This document shows positions 43,334-52,904 of a stretch of DNA of 64,000 nucleotides, one piece after another. The notes beneath the pieces are model-generated. The model did no database searches. It was not told the origin of the DNA and was given only the letters and a program-made list of their open reading frames with translations. Position numbers and translations under genes: made by a program. Each line of letters begins with the position of its first letter. Position 1 is the first letter of the stretch. Origin of the DNA: UBA5069 sp964560495 (GTDB taxonomy: Bacteria > Chloroflexota > Anaerolineae > Caldilineales > Caldilineaceae); assembly GCA_964560495.1 (NCBI GenBank), contig CAZLMM010000015.1, forward strand, positions 1-64,000, read 5' to 3'.

Positions 43334-44449
43334 ATGACGCAATTAGTGAATGCTTCCCGGCTCAACGTCGCGGTGATTGGCGCGGGCGCCTTTGTCTACG
43401 GGATGCACCAGCCCGGACTCGCCGACCGCCGCTTCCGCACTGTCGCCGTATGCGACATCGACGCTGCCAAAGCCGACGCGCGCGGCGACCAGCTCGACTG
43501 TCCGAGTTATACGGATCACCGCGTGCTCCTGGCCGAAGCGCAACCTGACCTGGCCGTCATCATGACGCCCCATCCGGCCCATGCTCCCATTGCGATCGAC
43601 TGCCTGAACAAGGGCATCCACGTGTTGGTGGAGAAACCCATCGCTGTGCACGCTGGCGAAGCCGACGCCATGATCGACGCGGCAAAGCGCGCCAATCGCC
43701 TGTTAGCCGTCAACTTGCAACAGCGTTTTCGCCCCGAGGTCATGGCTGCCCACAGGCTCATCAGCCAAGGTCGGCTGGGGCGCATTCAATCGGCGCACAT
43801 GATCGTGGCCTGGCCGCGCACCAAACGCTATTTCGCCAATGCTGGCTGGCGGGGCACCTGGCGCGGCGAGGGCGGCGGCGTTTTGCTCAACCAGGCGCCC
43901 CACAATCTGGACCTCATCTGCCATCTGGTGGGACTGCCCAGTCGGGTTTTTGCCTGGACCAAGACGACCATGCACGACATCGAGACGGAGGACACAGTCC
44001 AGGCCATGCTGGAGTGGCCCAACGGCGCAGTCGGCTCCCTTCATGTGAGTACTGTTGAGTCCGGCCAACCTGAGCGCCTGGAAATCCTGGGCACAAAGGG
44101 TCGGCTAGAGGTGACCCGCGGCGCGGTGCATTTCCAGGAATTCGCTGAAGAACTGGAGAGCTTCTTCGCCACGACCGACCGGGTCTACGATGGGCCGGAT
44201 GAACGCGAAGTCGCCGTCGAGTTGGGCGATGGACATGGAACCCACGCCGATGTCTACGCCAACGTCTACGACGCGATCGTCGATGGCGCGCCGCTCATGG
44301 CGCCGGGCGAATCCGGGCGCATGTCCCTGGAGTTGGCGAACGCAATGATTCTTTCCCACTATTCCAGGCAATTGGTGGAATTGCCCATCGACCGGGCTGC
44401 CTATATCGAGTTACTGACATCGCTCCAGGCCAACAGCCGCTACAAGTAG
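43334..44449 (+). CDS. Gfo/Idh/MocA family dehydrogenase
   Basis: A 371-residue NAD(P)-dependent sugar dehydrogenase. NAD loop VIGAGAFVYGMHQPG near 13-27, EKPIAVHAGEADAM near 105 (catalytic Lys), and the HxxD-like APHNLDLICHL near 190. The C-terminal alpha/beta domain binds the sugar. AGGAAGG lies about 16 bases before the ATG at 43334. It is paired with the epimerase upstream and is probably in the same catabolic route. Confidence 0.9.
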   Translation: MTQLVNASRLNVAVIGAGAFVYGMHQPGLADRRFRTVAVCDIDAAKADARGDQLDCPSYTDHRVLLAEAQPDLAVIMTPHPAHAPIAIDCLNKGIHVLVEKPIAVHAGEADAMIDAAKRANRLLAVNLQQRFRPEVMAAHRLISQGRLGRIQSAHMIVAWPRTKRYFANAGWRGTWRGEGGGVLLNQAPHNLDLICHLVGLPSRVFAWTKTTMHDIETEDTVQAMLEWPNGAVGSLHVSTVESGQPERLEILGTKGRLEVTRGAVHFQEFAEELESFFATTDRVYDGPDEREVAVELGDGHGTHADVYANVYDAIVDGAPLMAPGESGRMSLELANAMILSHYSRQLVELPIDRAAYIELLTSLQANSRYK

Positions 44450-44510
44450 AATCAGGAGCCGCAGCCTCCCGGCTTGTCATGTTGGAGTCAGGTGGGAACC
44501 GCGCTCGATG

Positions 44511-45350
44511 TCATGCCGCCATCTTGGGGATTGGCGGCTGGGCCGTGGCCTCGTCTGCGATGAGGGCGAGATCAGGGTGGCTGCGCAACAGCGTCACTGG
44601 ATAATCCACGTCCTCGCCGGTGACGGGGTCGCCATGAGGGCTGCCAAAGAGAGCCATGTGCAGGGCGGCGCGCTGCCAGACGCCGCCCTGACAATAGAGG
44701 CGAATCCGCTTGGCGGCCAGGATGTCCGCCAGGCCAAGCGTCACAGCCATAGGCGGCAGAGCGGCGAAATCGCCGCCGGCCGCGCGCGTCGCATTCATGA
44801 CAACCGTCTCCGGCGCAAGCTGCACCAATCGCGTCTTGCTCGCTTTGAACTCGGCTGGCGTCAGTTTGAACCAGCGGCTGATGGGCGGCTCATTGAAGGC
44901 GATGTGGCCGTGAACTCCCACGCCGCCATAGCATGTGTCAATCCCGCCGACGCAGGCGATCTCCTGGCTGATACGGTCGATGTGAAGCGGGTCAGGCGCG
45001 TGCAGTTGTTCCTCATGCAGGGCCAGATCGGGGCGCAACCGGTCGAACAGCGTGCGCCGGGCAAAGCCCAAGAAACTGAGGGGATGTTCCATGGGAATCC
45101 GTCGCCCCTGCCAGTCGCAATACTCGTCCATCAAGAAAACATGAACGCTGCGCCAGCTGACCCCTTCCCGGTTGCACAGCTCGGCCAAAAGGGGATACTG
45201 CCCCACCGGGCCAACAGGCAAGATCAAGCGCGTGCTGCGTCCGGCCGCGTTGTTTGTCGTGATCTCATCGGCGATGGCACGGGCAAAATGGGCAAAGAGC
45301 GCCGGCAGGTCGGGCAAAACAGTCAGGGGAATAGGGGAATCGGTATACAT
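44511..45350 (-). CDS. Glucosamine-6-phosphate deaminase/isomerase-like protein
   Basis: A 279-residue NagB/6-phosphogluconolactonase-superfamily protein: LILPVGPVGQYPLLAEL near 45-60 (phosphate loop), FLMDEYCDW near 82 (NagB DEY), GVGVHGHIAFNEPP near 145 (catalytic Asp/His region GxxGHIAFNEP), and LGLADILAAKRIRLYCQG near 220. The GHIAFNEP motif is the NagB type, pointing to amino-sugar-phosphate chemistry. Start at 45350 has GGAG upstream; a Met at 45365 is an alternative. Confidence 0.87.
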   Translation of the reverse strand: MYTDSPIPLTVLPDLPALFAHFARAIADEITTNNAAGRSTRLILPVGPVGQYPLLAELCNREGVSWRSVHVFLMDEYCDWQGRRIPMEHPLSFLGFARRTLFDRLRPDLALHEEQLHAPDPLHIDRISQEIACVGGIDTCYGGVGVHGHIAFNEPPISRWFKLTPAEFKASKTRLVQLAPETVVMNATRAAGGDFAALPPMAVTLGLADILAAKRIRLYCQGGVWQRAALHMALFGSPHGDPVTGEDVDYPVTLLRSHPDLALIADEATAQPPIPKMAA

Positions 45351-45467
45351 GACGGGTTTCTCCATGCCGTTGATCACTGATTCATGTCCCTGCCCTGTGG
45401 GCGCAAGCAGCAATGAAAGTAGCCCGCTGCGTCCTCTGCGGTGAAGCTCATTGGTCAGACCCTGCAA

Positions 45468-46877
45468 CTACGCAAACTGAGGCAGCCACCGGGCAAACGA
45501 GACCAGAAAATCATCCAAGATCGCTCGACAGCGGTCGATATCAGTCGCAGTGGGGTCCATCAGCAGCGCTTGCAGAGCCAGTGTGCGGTCACCGGTGCGC
45601 GCCGCCTCGATGACCAGGCTGGCAAGTTCGGCCTCCCGGCGGCAGATTTCCGTCACCGGCGCAGGCAAAGCCGGAACGCTCACGCCGTGAACCCCGGCGC
45701 GATTGATCACCGCCGGAACCTCGACGATGGCCCAATTGGGCAACCCCGGCAGACAGCCCCGGTTGGGGATGTTGAGCGCCGGCATGTAAAGATTGGCGTC
45801 GCCCTGGCGCGCTTCGATGATCTCCACTGCGCCCTCGCTGTGCACGTGGAGTAGCGACTCGATGGATTCCTCGCCAGAAGCCATACGCTCGGCGCGAGCG
45901 CGCACAGTCCTCCGCCGTTCCACGTTCCCCGCCCACGATTGTAACTTCAGGTCGTACTTCTCCCAGGGCCTGGCGATAGGGTCATGGGTCCACGCCAGGT
46001 ATTCCACCATGTGGGTGTCGCCGGCCGTAGGGCACAAACCGAAAATCTCGAACAACTCACGCGTCATCGGCTCGAAATCGCGACGAAATCGGCGCAGATA
46101 TTTCTCGCGGAAGGGCGGATAGAGGTCTTCGCCTGTGCGCCGGTCTGTGATGGAAAGCATCCAGGCGAAGTGATTGATGCCTGCCGAGAGAATGTTGAGC
46201 CGTTCAGCGCCGGCGCGAATCATCTGTATGATGGCCGGCACATTGGGCGCATCGGTATGAACGTGGAACTGGTCGCCGTTGGGCACATCAATGCCGAATT
46301 CATCGGCCATCACCGCTGCGACGATGGCGTAGCCCCACAGGTATTGGTGACAGAGGCCGATACAGTTGATTGTTGTATAACGACTGATCGCCATGCCCAG
46401 TCTGCTCAAGGGATTGGTGAAGTTGAGCATCCACGCCTGGGGACACAGTTCCTCCATGTCGCCGGCGATGGCCAGCATTTCTGGGACGTTGCGGCATGTA
46501 TGGGCGAAGCCGCCCGGCCCGCTGTTTTCGGCGTAGGGCTGACGCACACCGTGGCGCAGAGGAATCTCCCAATCCTGCCGCCACACGACCTCGCGCGGGC
46601 CAACCTGGATGCAGACGATGACGTAATCGGCGCCGGGGAGCAGCGCGCGGCGGTCGGTGCTGGCGCAGATGGTCATGCCTGCTCCCCACTCGGCGTTCAT
46701 GCGCTCGGCCAGGCGCTGCATGGTCGCCAGCGTCTGGCCGTCGATGTCGCACAGGCCCAGCGTCGCGCCAGCCAACCTGGGAGAGCGGATCAACGTGGCC
46801 AGCGCCCCGGTGCCAAAAATGGCGCTGCCCGCGCCGATAACGACGATGTAGGGATGGTGCGAATTATCGGCTCTCAT
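45468..46877 (-). CDS. Glycoside hydrolase family 4 protein
   Basis: A 469-residue NAD+ and Mn2+ dependent glycosidase. NAD loop VIGAGSAIFGTGA near 12, NFTNPLSR near 150, metal ligands in CIGLCHQ near 172 and GINHFAW near 233, and an ENSGPGG stretch near 120. GH4 members act on alpha- or beta-linked sugars, phosphorylated or not; this one resembles the alpha-galactosidase/alpha-glucosidase group but specificity is uncertain. GGAG lies 6 bases before the ATG at 46877. Confidence 0.9.
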   Translation of the reverse strand: MRADNSHHPYIVVIGAGSAIFGTGALATLIRSPRLAGATLGLCDIDGQTLATMQRLAERMNAEWGAGMTICASTDRRALLPGADYVIVCIQVGPREVVWRQDWEIPLRHGVRQPYAENSGPGGFAHTCRNVPEMLAIAGDMEELCPQAWMLNFTNPLSRLGMAISRYTTINCIGLCHQYLWGYAIVAAVMADEFGIDVPNGDQFHVHTDAPNVPAIIQMIRAGAERLNILSAGINHFAWMLSITDRRTGEDLYPPFREKYLRRFRRDFEPMTRELFEIFGLCPTAGDTHMVEYLAWTHDPIARPWEKYDLKLQSWAGNVERRRTVRARAERMASGEESIESLLHVHSEGAVEIIEARQGDANLYMPALNIPNRGCLPGLPNWAIVEVPAVINRAGVHGVSVPALPAPVTEICRREAELASLVIEAARTGDRTLALQALLMDPTATDIDRCRAILDDFLVSFARWLPQFA

Positions 46878-47126
46878 GAAAATCTCCGATAGATCTCTCG
46901 CCAGTGGAGTATTCACATTCATGATCACTCCATTCGGCATGAATCAACAGTGCCTCGTCAATTCACATCATAGATCACTGCTGCTCCTAAACCAAAGCAG
47001 TGCGACGCACTCATCGCCCGCCGTATTTGTTCAGGCAGTCTACTATGGACGCGGGTTTCAGGTGGCGCGGATAAGCAACCTCTGCAAGTGATCCGCGCGC
47101 CCAGAATCGCCAGACAGCCCGAATTG
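46878..47126. other. Intergenic gap between GH4 and ABC permease genes
   Basis: About 250 bases with no gene. It contains short inverted repeats around 46910-46945 (GGAGTATTCACATTCATGATCACTCC), a possible regulatory site for the GH4 gene. Confidence 0.4.
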
Positions 47127-48047
47127 TTACCGCCCGCCGAAGCCGCTCAGGGCCACACCCTCGACGAAGTATCGTTGCGCGGCGAAAAAGAGGATCACCA
47201 GCGGGGCGAGCATGAATGTACCTGTGGCAAAGACGATCTCCCAGTTGGTGGCGTAGCCCTGGTCGTTCATGGCGCGGATGCCCACGGCCAGGGTCCAGGT
47301 GGCCGGCTTGAGATAGACCAGCGCGTCCAGGAACTCGTTGTAGTACTGGATGAACGTCAGGAGCACCACCGTGATGACCACCGGCTTGCTCAGCGGGATG
47401 AAGATCTGCCAAAGGATGCGGAAGGTGCTGGCGCCGTCGATGCGCGCGGCGTCTTCCAGCTCAGCCGGGATACCCATGAAGAACTGACGCATGAGAAAGA
47501 CATACAGCGCGTTGACCGCAAAGAAAGTGGGCGCGACCAGGGGTAGAAACGTGCCGATCCACTTGTAGGGCCAGACAAAAACATAGCTGAACATGAGAAA
47601 ACGCGGCACGATGAGGATGATAGCGGGCAGCATCATGGTGGCCAGGAGCAAGGCAAAGAAAAAACTGCGCCCCGGCCAGCGAAGCCGCGCAAAGCTGAAG
47701 GCAACCAGCGACGACGAGAGCACCGTCCCGATGACCGCCAACACGCAGACCACCATGGTGTTCCAGAAATAGAGCCAAAGCGGCGCTCGGGCGAAAGCCG
47801 CCGGGTAGTTTTCCCAGCGCGGCGTCTCGGGGATCCACTTGATGGGCGTGACGAAGATCTCCGTCGGCGCTTTGAGGGACGAGGAAATCATCCATAACAC
47901 GGGCACCAGAGCCATGAGCGACAGGAGCACAAGCAAAACGTGCATAGAGAAACGTGTTCCTGCTTCGCGCGCTTGTCTGCGGCGACGCATGGCGGACGCT
48001 TGCGCCTCTAGCGTAGTATGTCCGGTCGCGTCATAGGTAGCTTCCAT
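47127..48047 (-). CDS. ABC sugar transporter permease (MalG type)
   Basis: A 306-residue inner-membrane protein with six predicted helices; the first is near residues 32-52. The EAA loop that docks the ATPase is ELEDAARIDGASTFRILWQIFIPLSKP near 195-222. GGGAGGG precedes the ATG at 48047. No ATPase gene is in the operon, so a shared ATPase (MsmK/UgpC type) must be encoded elsewhere. Confidence 0.93.
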   Translation of the reverse strand: MEATYDATGHTTLEAQASAMRRRRQAREAGTRFSMHVLLVLLSLMALVPVLWMISSSLKAPTEIFVTPIKWIPETPRWENYPAAFARAPLWLYFWNTMVVCVLAVIGTVLSSSLVAFSFARLRWPGRSFFFALLLATMMLPAIILIVPRFLMFSYVFVWPYKWIGTFLPLVAPTFFAVNALYVFLMRQFFMGIPAELEDAARIDGASTFRILWQIFIPLSKPVVITVVLLTFIQYYNEFLDALVYLKPATWTLAVGIRAMNDQGYATNWEIVFATGTFMLAPLVILFFAAQRYFVEGVALSGFGGR

Positions 48048-48058
48048 TGTCCCTCCCG

Positions 48059-48970
48059 TCAATCGTTTTCGTAGTACACCCAACCGCCCGACGTGCGAAA
48101 CTGGACAAAAGTCAGCGCAATGATGATGACAAACAGCACCCAGGCGAGCGCCGCCGCATAGCCGATCTTGCTGTACTCGAAGGCGTTGCGATAGATGTAG
48201 AGCACCATGAAGAGCGTGGCGTCTTCAGGCCCACCCTTGGTCATGATGAGCGCCGGCGCGAAGACCTGGAAGTTGCCGATGATTCCCACCACCAGGTTGA
48301 AGAAGATGACCGGCGTCATAATGGGCACGGTGACGTTGCGGAACTTGGCCCACACGCCCGCGCCATCCAGCTCGGCGGCTTCCAGCAGCGAAGCAGGCAC
48401 ATTTTGCAGGCCGGCCAGAAAGATCACCATCTGGGTGCCCATGACCCAGATGCGCATGAAGATGAGGGCTGGTTTGGCCAAGACCGGCTCGAAGAGCCAC
48501 GCCTGGGGCGGGATGCCCACCCAGCTGAGCACTTCATTGACGATGCCGAATTCGGGATGATAGGCGCGTTGCCAGATGAACGCGCTGACCACGACCGGCA
48601 CCACCACAGGCAGATAGAGCGCCGTGCGATAGAAGTTGCGGCCGCTCAGATTCTGGTTGAGCAAGATGGCGCAGAAGAAGGCCAATGTCAGTTGCAGCGG
48701 CACGCTGATGAGGGCAAAAAAAGCTGTATTCCACAGGGAGAGGCCGACTTTGGGGTCAGCGAGTAGGTCTTCGATGTTGCGCAACCCCACCCACGACGGC
48801 GGCGCCAGCAAGTTATACTTCTGGAAGATCAGGACAATTGACCAGAGCATGGGGAAGGCAATAAAGACGGCAAAGCCAATGATGAATGGCGATGCAAAGA
48901 GATAGCCCTCGATGGCTTCGCGCCGGCGAAAGAGGGAGTTACGTCTGCGAGTTGTTGCGGCTGCGGTCAT
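48059..48970 (-). CDS. ABC sugar transporter permease (MalF type)
   Basis: A 303-residue inner-membrane protein with six helices, first near residues 22-44 (GYLFASPFIIGFAVFIAFPMLW). The EAA loop is SLLEAAELDGAGVWAKFRNVTVPIMTP near 192-220. It ends 11 bases before the MalG-type gene starts, so the two subunits are made together. Confidence 0.93.
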   Translation of the reverse strand: MTAAATTRRRNSLFRRREAIEGYLFASPFIIGFAVFIAFPMLWSIVLIFQKYNLLAPPSWVGLRNIEDLLADPKVGLSLWNTAFFALISVPLQLTLAFFCAILLNQNLSGRNFYRTALYLPVVVPVVVSAFIWQRAYHPEFGIVNEVLSWVGIPPQAWLFEPVLAKPALIFMRIWVMGTQMVIFLAGLQNVPASLLEAAELDGAGVWAKFRNVTVPIMTPVIFFNLVVGIIGNFQVFAPALIMTKGGPEDATLFMVLYIYRNAFEYSKIGYAAALAWVLFVIIIALTFVQFRTSGGWVYYEND

Positions 48971-49066
48971 GCCGGTCTCCTTTTAATGCGAGCGACGGAG
49001 GAATAGAAAGTAGGAGATAGAAAGTAGACTGTCTCGTTCTATCCCCTACTCCCTATTTCCTACCTG

Positions 49067-50461
49067 TTACTTGCTCGCCCAGTAATCATCCAACAGCTTC
49101 TGCACACCCTCATCCACCTTGGGCAGCACATCGGCCGCGGTCGCCGAGCCAGCCAACAATGGGTCCCAGCCCACGGGCTTGACTACTTCGTTCCAATATT
49201 GGGAGCGAGGCAGACCACTGATGACATCTGCCACGCCATTGCTGAAGGCGGTTAGGAACGCCTTGGTGTTGGTCAGGCCATGATTCGCCTGCACTGTCGG
49301 CGCCCAGAAGGACCCCACCAGGTCGAAGTTGTTGGGAATACGCCCTGTGATTTCAGAGAAAGTCTTCTGACCATCCTCGCCGGACATATATTTGGTCAGA
49401 TCCCACGCTGCATCCAGGGGTGCTGTGCTGAAGATGACCACGCCTTCAGCCCAGCCGCGGTGTGGTCGGCTTCCGTCGGCCTGCTTGGGCATGAGCACTA
49501 CGTCAAAGTCAACCGCGGTGCCCTGATCGCGCATGGCCTGCGTCACCATCTGGGGGAACCACCACGGGCCCTCGTACTTCATGGCGGACTGGCCGGCGTT
49601 GATGCCGCCGGAGCCGGCGTCCAGGTCGGCGGGTTTGGGACTGATGCCCATCTTGTGGTAGAAGTCGCTGGCGACCAATTGCACAATGTCCACGATCTCG
49701 GGCTGATTGAAGGTGGATTTCGTGGGATCAATGACAGTGTCGAACTCCTGCTTGCCCGTGCCGCGAATCCAGTGAATATCGCGGAACCAGTTGCCGTTGG
49801 CCTGATACCCCCACATCTTGGCGTCGCCGCTCGTGTTGGTGAGCTTCGTGGCAATGTCAACGAACTCCTCGAACGTCCAGTCGTCTGTAGGGTAGGGGAT
49901 ACCCGCATCGTCAAAGGGTTTCTTGGCGTAGAACATGACCATGGTGGCGATCTGCATAGGCGTGAGGAAAGTATCCTCATTGCGGGTGGTGTAGTCTTTG
50001 ATAATCTGTACATCGGCCCAGGCATAATTGAAGTCGTCGCGCTCGCGCAACGCATTCAAACCAACGATGGCCCCGTTGTCGGCGAAAATCTGATACGCCC
50101 AGCCCTGCATCGACGCAATGTCCGGGTTGCTGCCGCCGGCGTATTGGGTTTGGAGCGTGGCGTAATAGTTCTCGTCATTGGGCAGGAAGATCGCCTCGAC
50201 AGTCGCGTTGGGATTCTGCTGCATGTAGGCGTCGGCCAGGGCAGCAAAGGCCGGCTGGTCTGCCTGACCAAAAGCCATGACGGTCAGTTTGACCGCCTCC
50301 TGCGCTGGCGCGGCGGCGCCGCCTGCTGCTCCAGTCTCGCCGGTGGGCGCAATGGGCGCAGCGCACGCCGCCAGGGTCAATGCTGCCGCGCTGCCTCCCA
50401 TCAGTTTGAGAAAGCCCCGGCGTGAATAGCCATTTGTCAGAGATGTTCGGTTGTTCGACAT
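49067..50461 (-). CDS. ABC sugar-binding lipoprotein, Tat-exported
   Basis: A 464-residue extracellular solute-binding protein (family 1). The twin-Arg signal SRRGFLKLMGGSAAALTLAA is at residues 13-32 with lipobox LAAC (Cys 33). The mature start is Ala/Gly-rich, then LTVMAFGQADQPAFAALADAY. Two-lobed binding domain with WWFPQMV and AWDLTKYMSGEDGQKTF late. GGAGGA lies before the ATG at 50461. It delivers sugar to the permeases encoded downstream. Confidence 0.93.
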   Translation of the reverse strand: MSNNRTSLTNGYSRRGFLKLMGGSAAALTLAACAAPIAPTGETGAAGGAAAPAQEAVKLTVMAFGQADQPAFAALADAYMQQNPNATVEAIFLPNDENYYATLQTQYAGGSNPDIASMQGWAYQIFADNGAIVGLNALRERDDFNYAWADVQIIKDYTTRNEDTFLTPMQIATMVMFYAKKPFDDAGIPYPTDDWTFEEFVDIATKLTNTSGDAKMWGYQANGNWFRDIHWIRGTGKQEFDTVIDPTKSTFNQPEIVDIVQLVASDFYHKMGISPKPADLDAGSGGINAGQSAMKYEGPWWFPQMVTQAMRDQGTAVDFDVVLMPKQADGSRPHRGWAEGVVIFSTAPLDAAWDLTKYMSGEDGQKTFSEITGRIPNNFDLVGSFWAPTVQANHGLTNTKAFLTAFSNGVADVISGLPRSQYWNEVVKPVGWDPLLAGSATAADVLPKVDEGVQKLLDDYWASK

Positions 50462-50538
50462 TTTTTCCTCCAGTTTGGTACAAGAAATCACACGAGATAG
50501 TCGACTGCCAACAAGACAATGGAAACGAAAAGCCCCAT

Positions 50539-50561
50539 GTGCGATTGAGAATCGCACCTAC
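50539..50561. repeat. Family B-related palindrome
   Basis: GTGCGATTGAGAATCGCACCTAC: GTGCGATT and AATCGCAC are perfect inverted repeats followed by CTAC, as in the other family B copies. It abuts the deacetylase stop codon. Confidence 0.6.
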
Positions 50562-51466
50562 AATTTGCCTGCCCGCATCAGGTTGCGAATTGTCCGATAG
50601 CCAATTGGTATGATCTTCTGGGCAGCCAGGAAATCACGCAATCGCTGCGAACGAAAATAGTCATACTCGAATGTCCGCCAGTGCGCCCGCTCCGGCGTGA
50701 TGGTCTCGATGTCGCCGGGTGCATTGGGATGCAGGCTGAAATAGGTGACGCCCGGCGGCAATTCTGCCAGCATTCGTTCGTAAAGTTCGGCGCGACCTCC
50801 TTCCTCCTGGGTGTCATAGCCAGGCGTAATGCGAAAATAGTCCACCAAGGGCATGCCGCGTTCTTCGATGGCTGCAACCCACGCCAGCCACTCGTTTTCG
50901 TCAACCTGCGACATGCCCAGCCCACGCAGATAGTCATCGATGCGCCGGGGCAGCAGCACGGGAGCGCCGTACTCAAAACCAAACTGAACATATGTTGTAA
51001 CCAACGGCGGCGTCATGGCTGCGCCCATGTGGGTGTCGATGTGGGTGAAATCCACACCCGCTGTGCGCACGCGCTCGATCTGTGCGCGCATTTCGTCTAT
51101 GGCCGCATTCACATCCATGTGTTCCAACAATGCCGGCGGACGATGCCAGAAACAACCCTCATCATCGATCAGCCCACTCGCCCGGTCACGCGTGCTGATG
51201 GGACCCCAGCGATAGCCGCCCCATTCGCTGTTCAGGGTCAGGTGAACGCCCAGGTCGAGCGCTGGGTTGGCTTTCGCCAACGCCAACGTCTCCGGCGACC
51301 AGGGACAGGGGATCATCACCGAACCGGTCGTGACCATTCCGGCGACGCACAGATCCACGAAAGCCAGATTGCTGCCGTGGCACATACCCACGTCATCGGC
51401 GTGAAAGATGACCAGTCTGGCATCTGGCGCAAAACCTAAACTGGAAAGAATTGGATTCGCGTGCAT
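50558..51466 (-). CDS. ChbG/YdjC-like carbohydrate deacetylase
   Basis: A 302-residue TIM-barrel-like deacetylase. Metal-binding HADDVGMCHG near residues 22-31, DLGVHLTLNSEW near 70-82, and FTHIDTHMGAAM near 138-149 hold the Asp/His ligands. ChbG removes acetyl groups from chitobiose-type oligosaccharides; related proteins act on other acetylated sugars. It lies between the isomerase-like gene and the transporter. Confidence 0.87.
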   Translation of the reverse strand: MHANPILSSLGFAPDARLVIFHADDVGMCHGSNLAFVDLCVAGMVTTGSVMIPCPWSPETLALAKANPALDLGVHLTLNSEWGGYRWGPISTRDRASGLIDDEGCFWHRPPALLEHMDVNAAIDEMRAQIERVRTAGVDFTHIDTHMGAAMTPPLVTTYVQFGFEYGAPVLLPRRIDDYLRGLGMSQVDENEWLAWVAAIEERGMPLVDYFRITPGYDTQEEGGRAELYERMLAELPPGVTYFSLHPNAPGDIETITPERAHWRTFEYDYFRSQRLRDFLAAQKIIPIGYRTIRNLMRAGKL

Positions 51467-51474
51467 TGGATGAT

Positions 51475-52857
51475 TCAGGTCAACTCAAGAATAGGCAGAT
51501 TGATCAGTTGGGCAAAGGCTCGCAATTCAGGGCGAAAGTCTCCGTAGGTCAGGCAGAGATGATGTTCGATTCCCCGCCGCATGATCGTGTCCAGCACCTG
51601 CGTTGCGGGTTTGTCGAAGCGGATGACGCCGCTCGTGCCGCTGTAGCTTGGCGGCGCAGCCACCATCTCCCCTCCGCCAACGAGCAACTGATAGCCTTCA
51701 CGTCCATTGTCTAGCCTGGCGCGATGCAGTCGCGCCAACGTCACACGCCCCGGCTTTAGAGTGAATTCAAAGAGCAGCGGCAACTTGCGATTGGAATGAA
51801 TCGTCCCCCGCACTTCGCTAGCTTTGTCCGCCATGCTGACGGGCGCCAGTCCACAATGCCACAATACGCCCGTGTCCGACCCGTTGTCGATGGAGACCAG
51901 GTCGGCGATGAAGGCTTGGGCGCCGCTCAACTCTTGCAGCAGAAGCGAAGTGATCGTTCCGTTGACGTCGGCCTCGCAGCTTGCCGGGCATCTTTCCTCG
52001 CTCAACATGCTCATTGCGCCGCACGCTGCGCAGCCCAGCTCGGTGAAAAACTCCGGCCAGCAGCGCACCGCTATCCCACTCAGTTGGCGCTGCCTCGCTT
52101 CATTCGCCAGCGCAACATAGACGCCAGCAGTCCCGTTTACGCCCTGCTGGTCAAGCTCGCCCAGGTTAACGGTCGTCTGGCTCGCTCGTTCCACGAAAAG
52201 CGCTCGCTCGCTGTCGGAGGCCGTTCTCGCCTGGGCCAGTATGTGATGCAGCGGCATCGCCTGCACCTCGACGCCGAAAAGCGCGTCGAGATCGGCGGCG
52301 TCATAGCGACAGGTGTCGAAGCCCACGGGGTGCTCCCCCACCAGGCCAACGCGTGCACCGGACAGATGGCGGCGCGCCCTTCCTGCCCGACTCAACGCGC
52401 CAATCCTCTGGGCAGCGCCAGGATCGTCAGCCCGCGTCAACAGGTACTCATAGGTGATTTCCTGCAAGGTAAGTGCATGACCGGCCAAATTGATACCACA
52501 CAAGCTGTTCAGACGCAAACGCCCGCCGCTGCGTTCGTCAGGCACAGCCCACAAGAGCAACGGCGCGCCCCGCTGTTGAAGCGCCTGCGCCACACGCACC
52601 GTCATGGAGCTGTCGGCAAAGCTGGCCTGCAAGATGACGACGCAATCGAACTGGACGGCAGTCAGCGCCGACAAGAACTCTTCCACCGCTGCGCCATCCA
52701 TGAGCAGTTTTGCGCCAACTCCCACTACGGCGATGCCCGCTGCTGTCAGTTGACTCACTGCTTGCTCTGCTACAGACTGAGCCAGCGGCACGTCAAAGGT
52801 AGGGCGGGCAATTGCCGCAAAGGCCACGGTCAACGGTGTGTTCGCAGATGATTGCAT
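51475..52857 (-). CDS. L-fucose/arabinose isomerase-like protein
   Basis: A 460-residue protein with the layout of FucI-like isomerases: two Rossmann-like N-terminal domains (VVILQASFADSSM, LLLWAVPDERSGG) and a C-terminal beta domain. Candidate metal ligands are in AVRCWPEFFTELGCAACGAMS and SCEADVNGTITSLLLQ (Glu, Asp near 305), and a late HHLCLTYGD His. Substrate is unknown; ketose-aldose isomerisation in this sugar cluster is likely. GGAGAG precedes the ATG at 52857. Confidence 0.8.
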   Translation of the reverse strand: MQSSANTPLTVAFAAIARPTFDVPLAQSVAEQAVSQLTAAGIAVVGVGAKLLMDGAAVEEFLSALTAVQFDCVVILQASFADSSMTVRVAQALQQRGAPLLLWAVPDERSGGRLRLNSLCGINLAGHALTLQEITYEYLLTRADDPGAAQRIGALSRAGRARRHLSGARVGLVGEHPVGFDTCRYDAADLDALFGVEVQAMPLHHILAQARTASDSERALFVERASQTTVNLGELDQQGVNGTAGVYVALANEARQRQLSGIAVRCWPEFFTELGCAACGAMSMLSEERCPASCEADVNGTITSLLLQELSGAQAFIADLVSIDNGSDTGVLWHCGLAPVSMADKASEVRGTIHSNRKLPLLFEFTLKPGRVTLARLHRARLDNGREGYQLLVGGGEMVAAPPSYSGTSGVIRFDKPATQVLDTIMRRGIEHHLCLTYGDFRPELRAFAQLINLPILELT

Positions 52858-52904
52858 TCTACACTCTCCACGGGTATGCGCTCCTGGCGAATGGCGGCGC
52901 TTGA

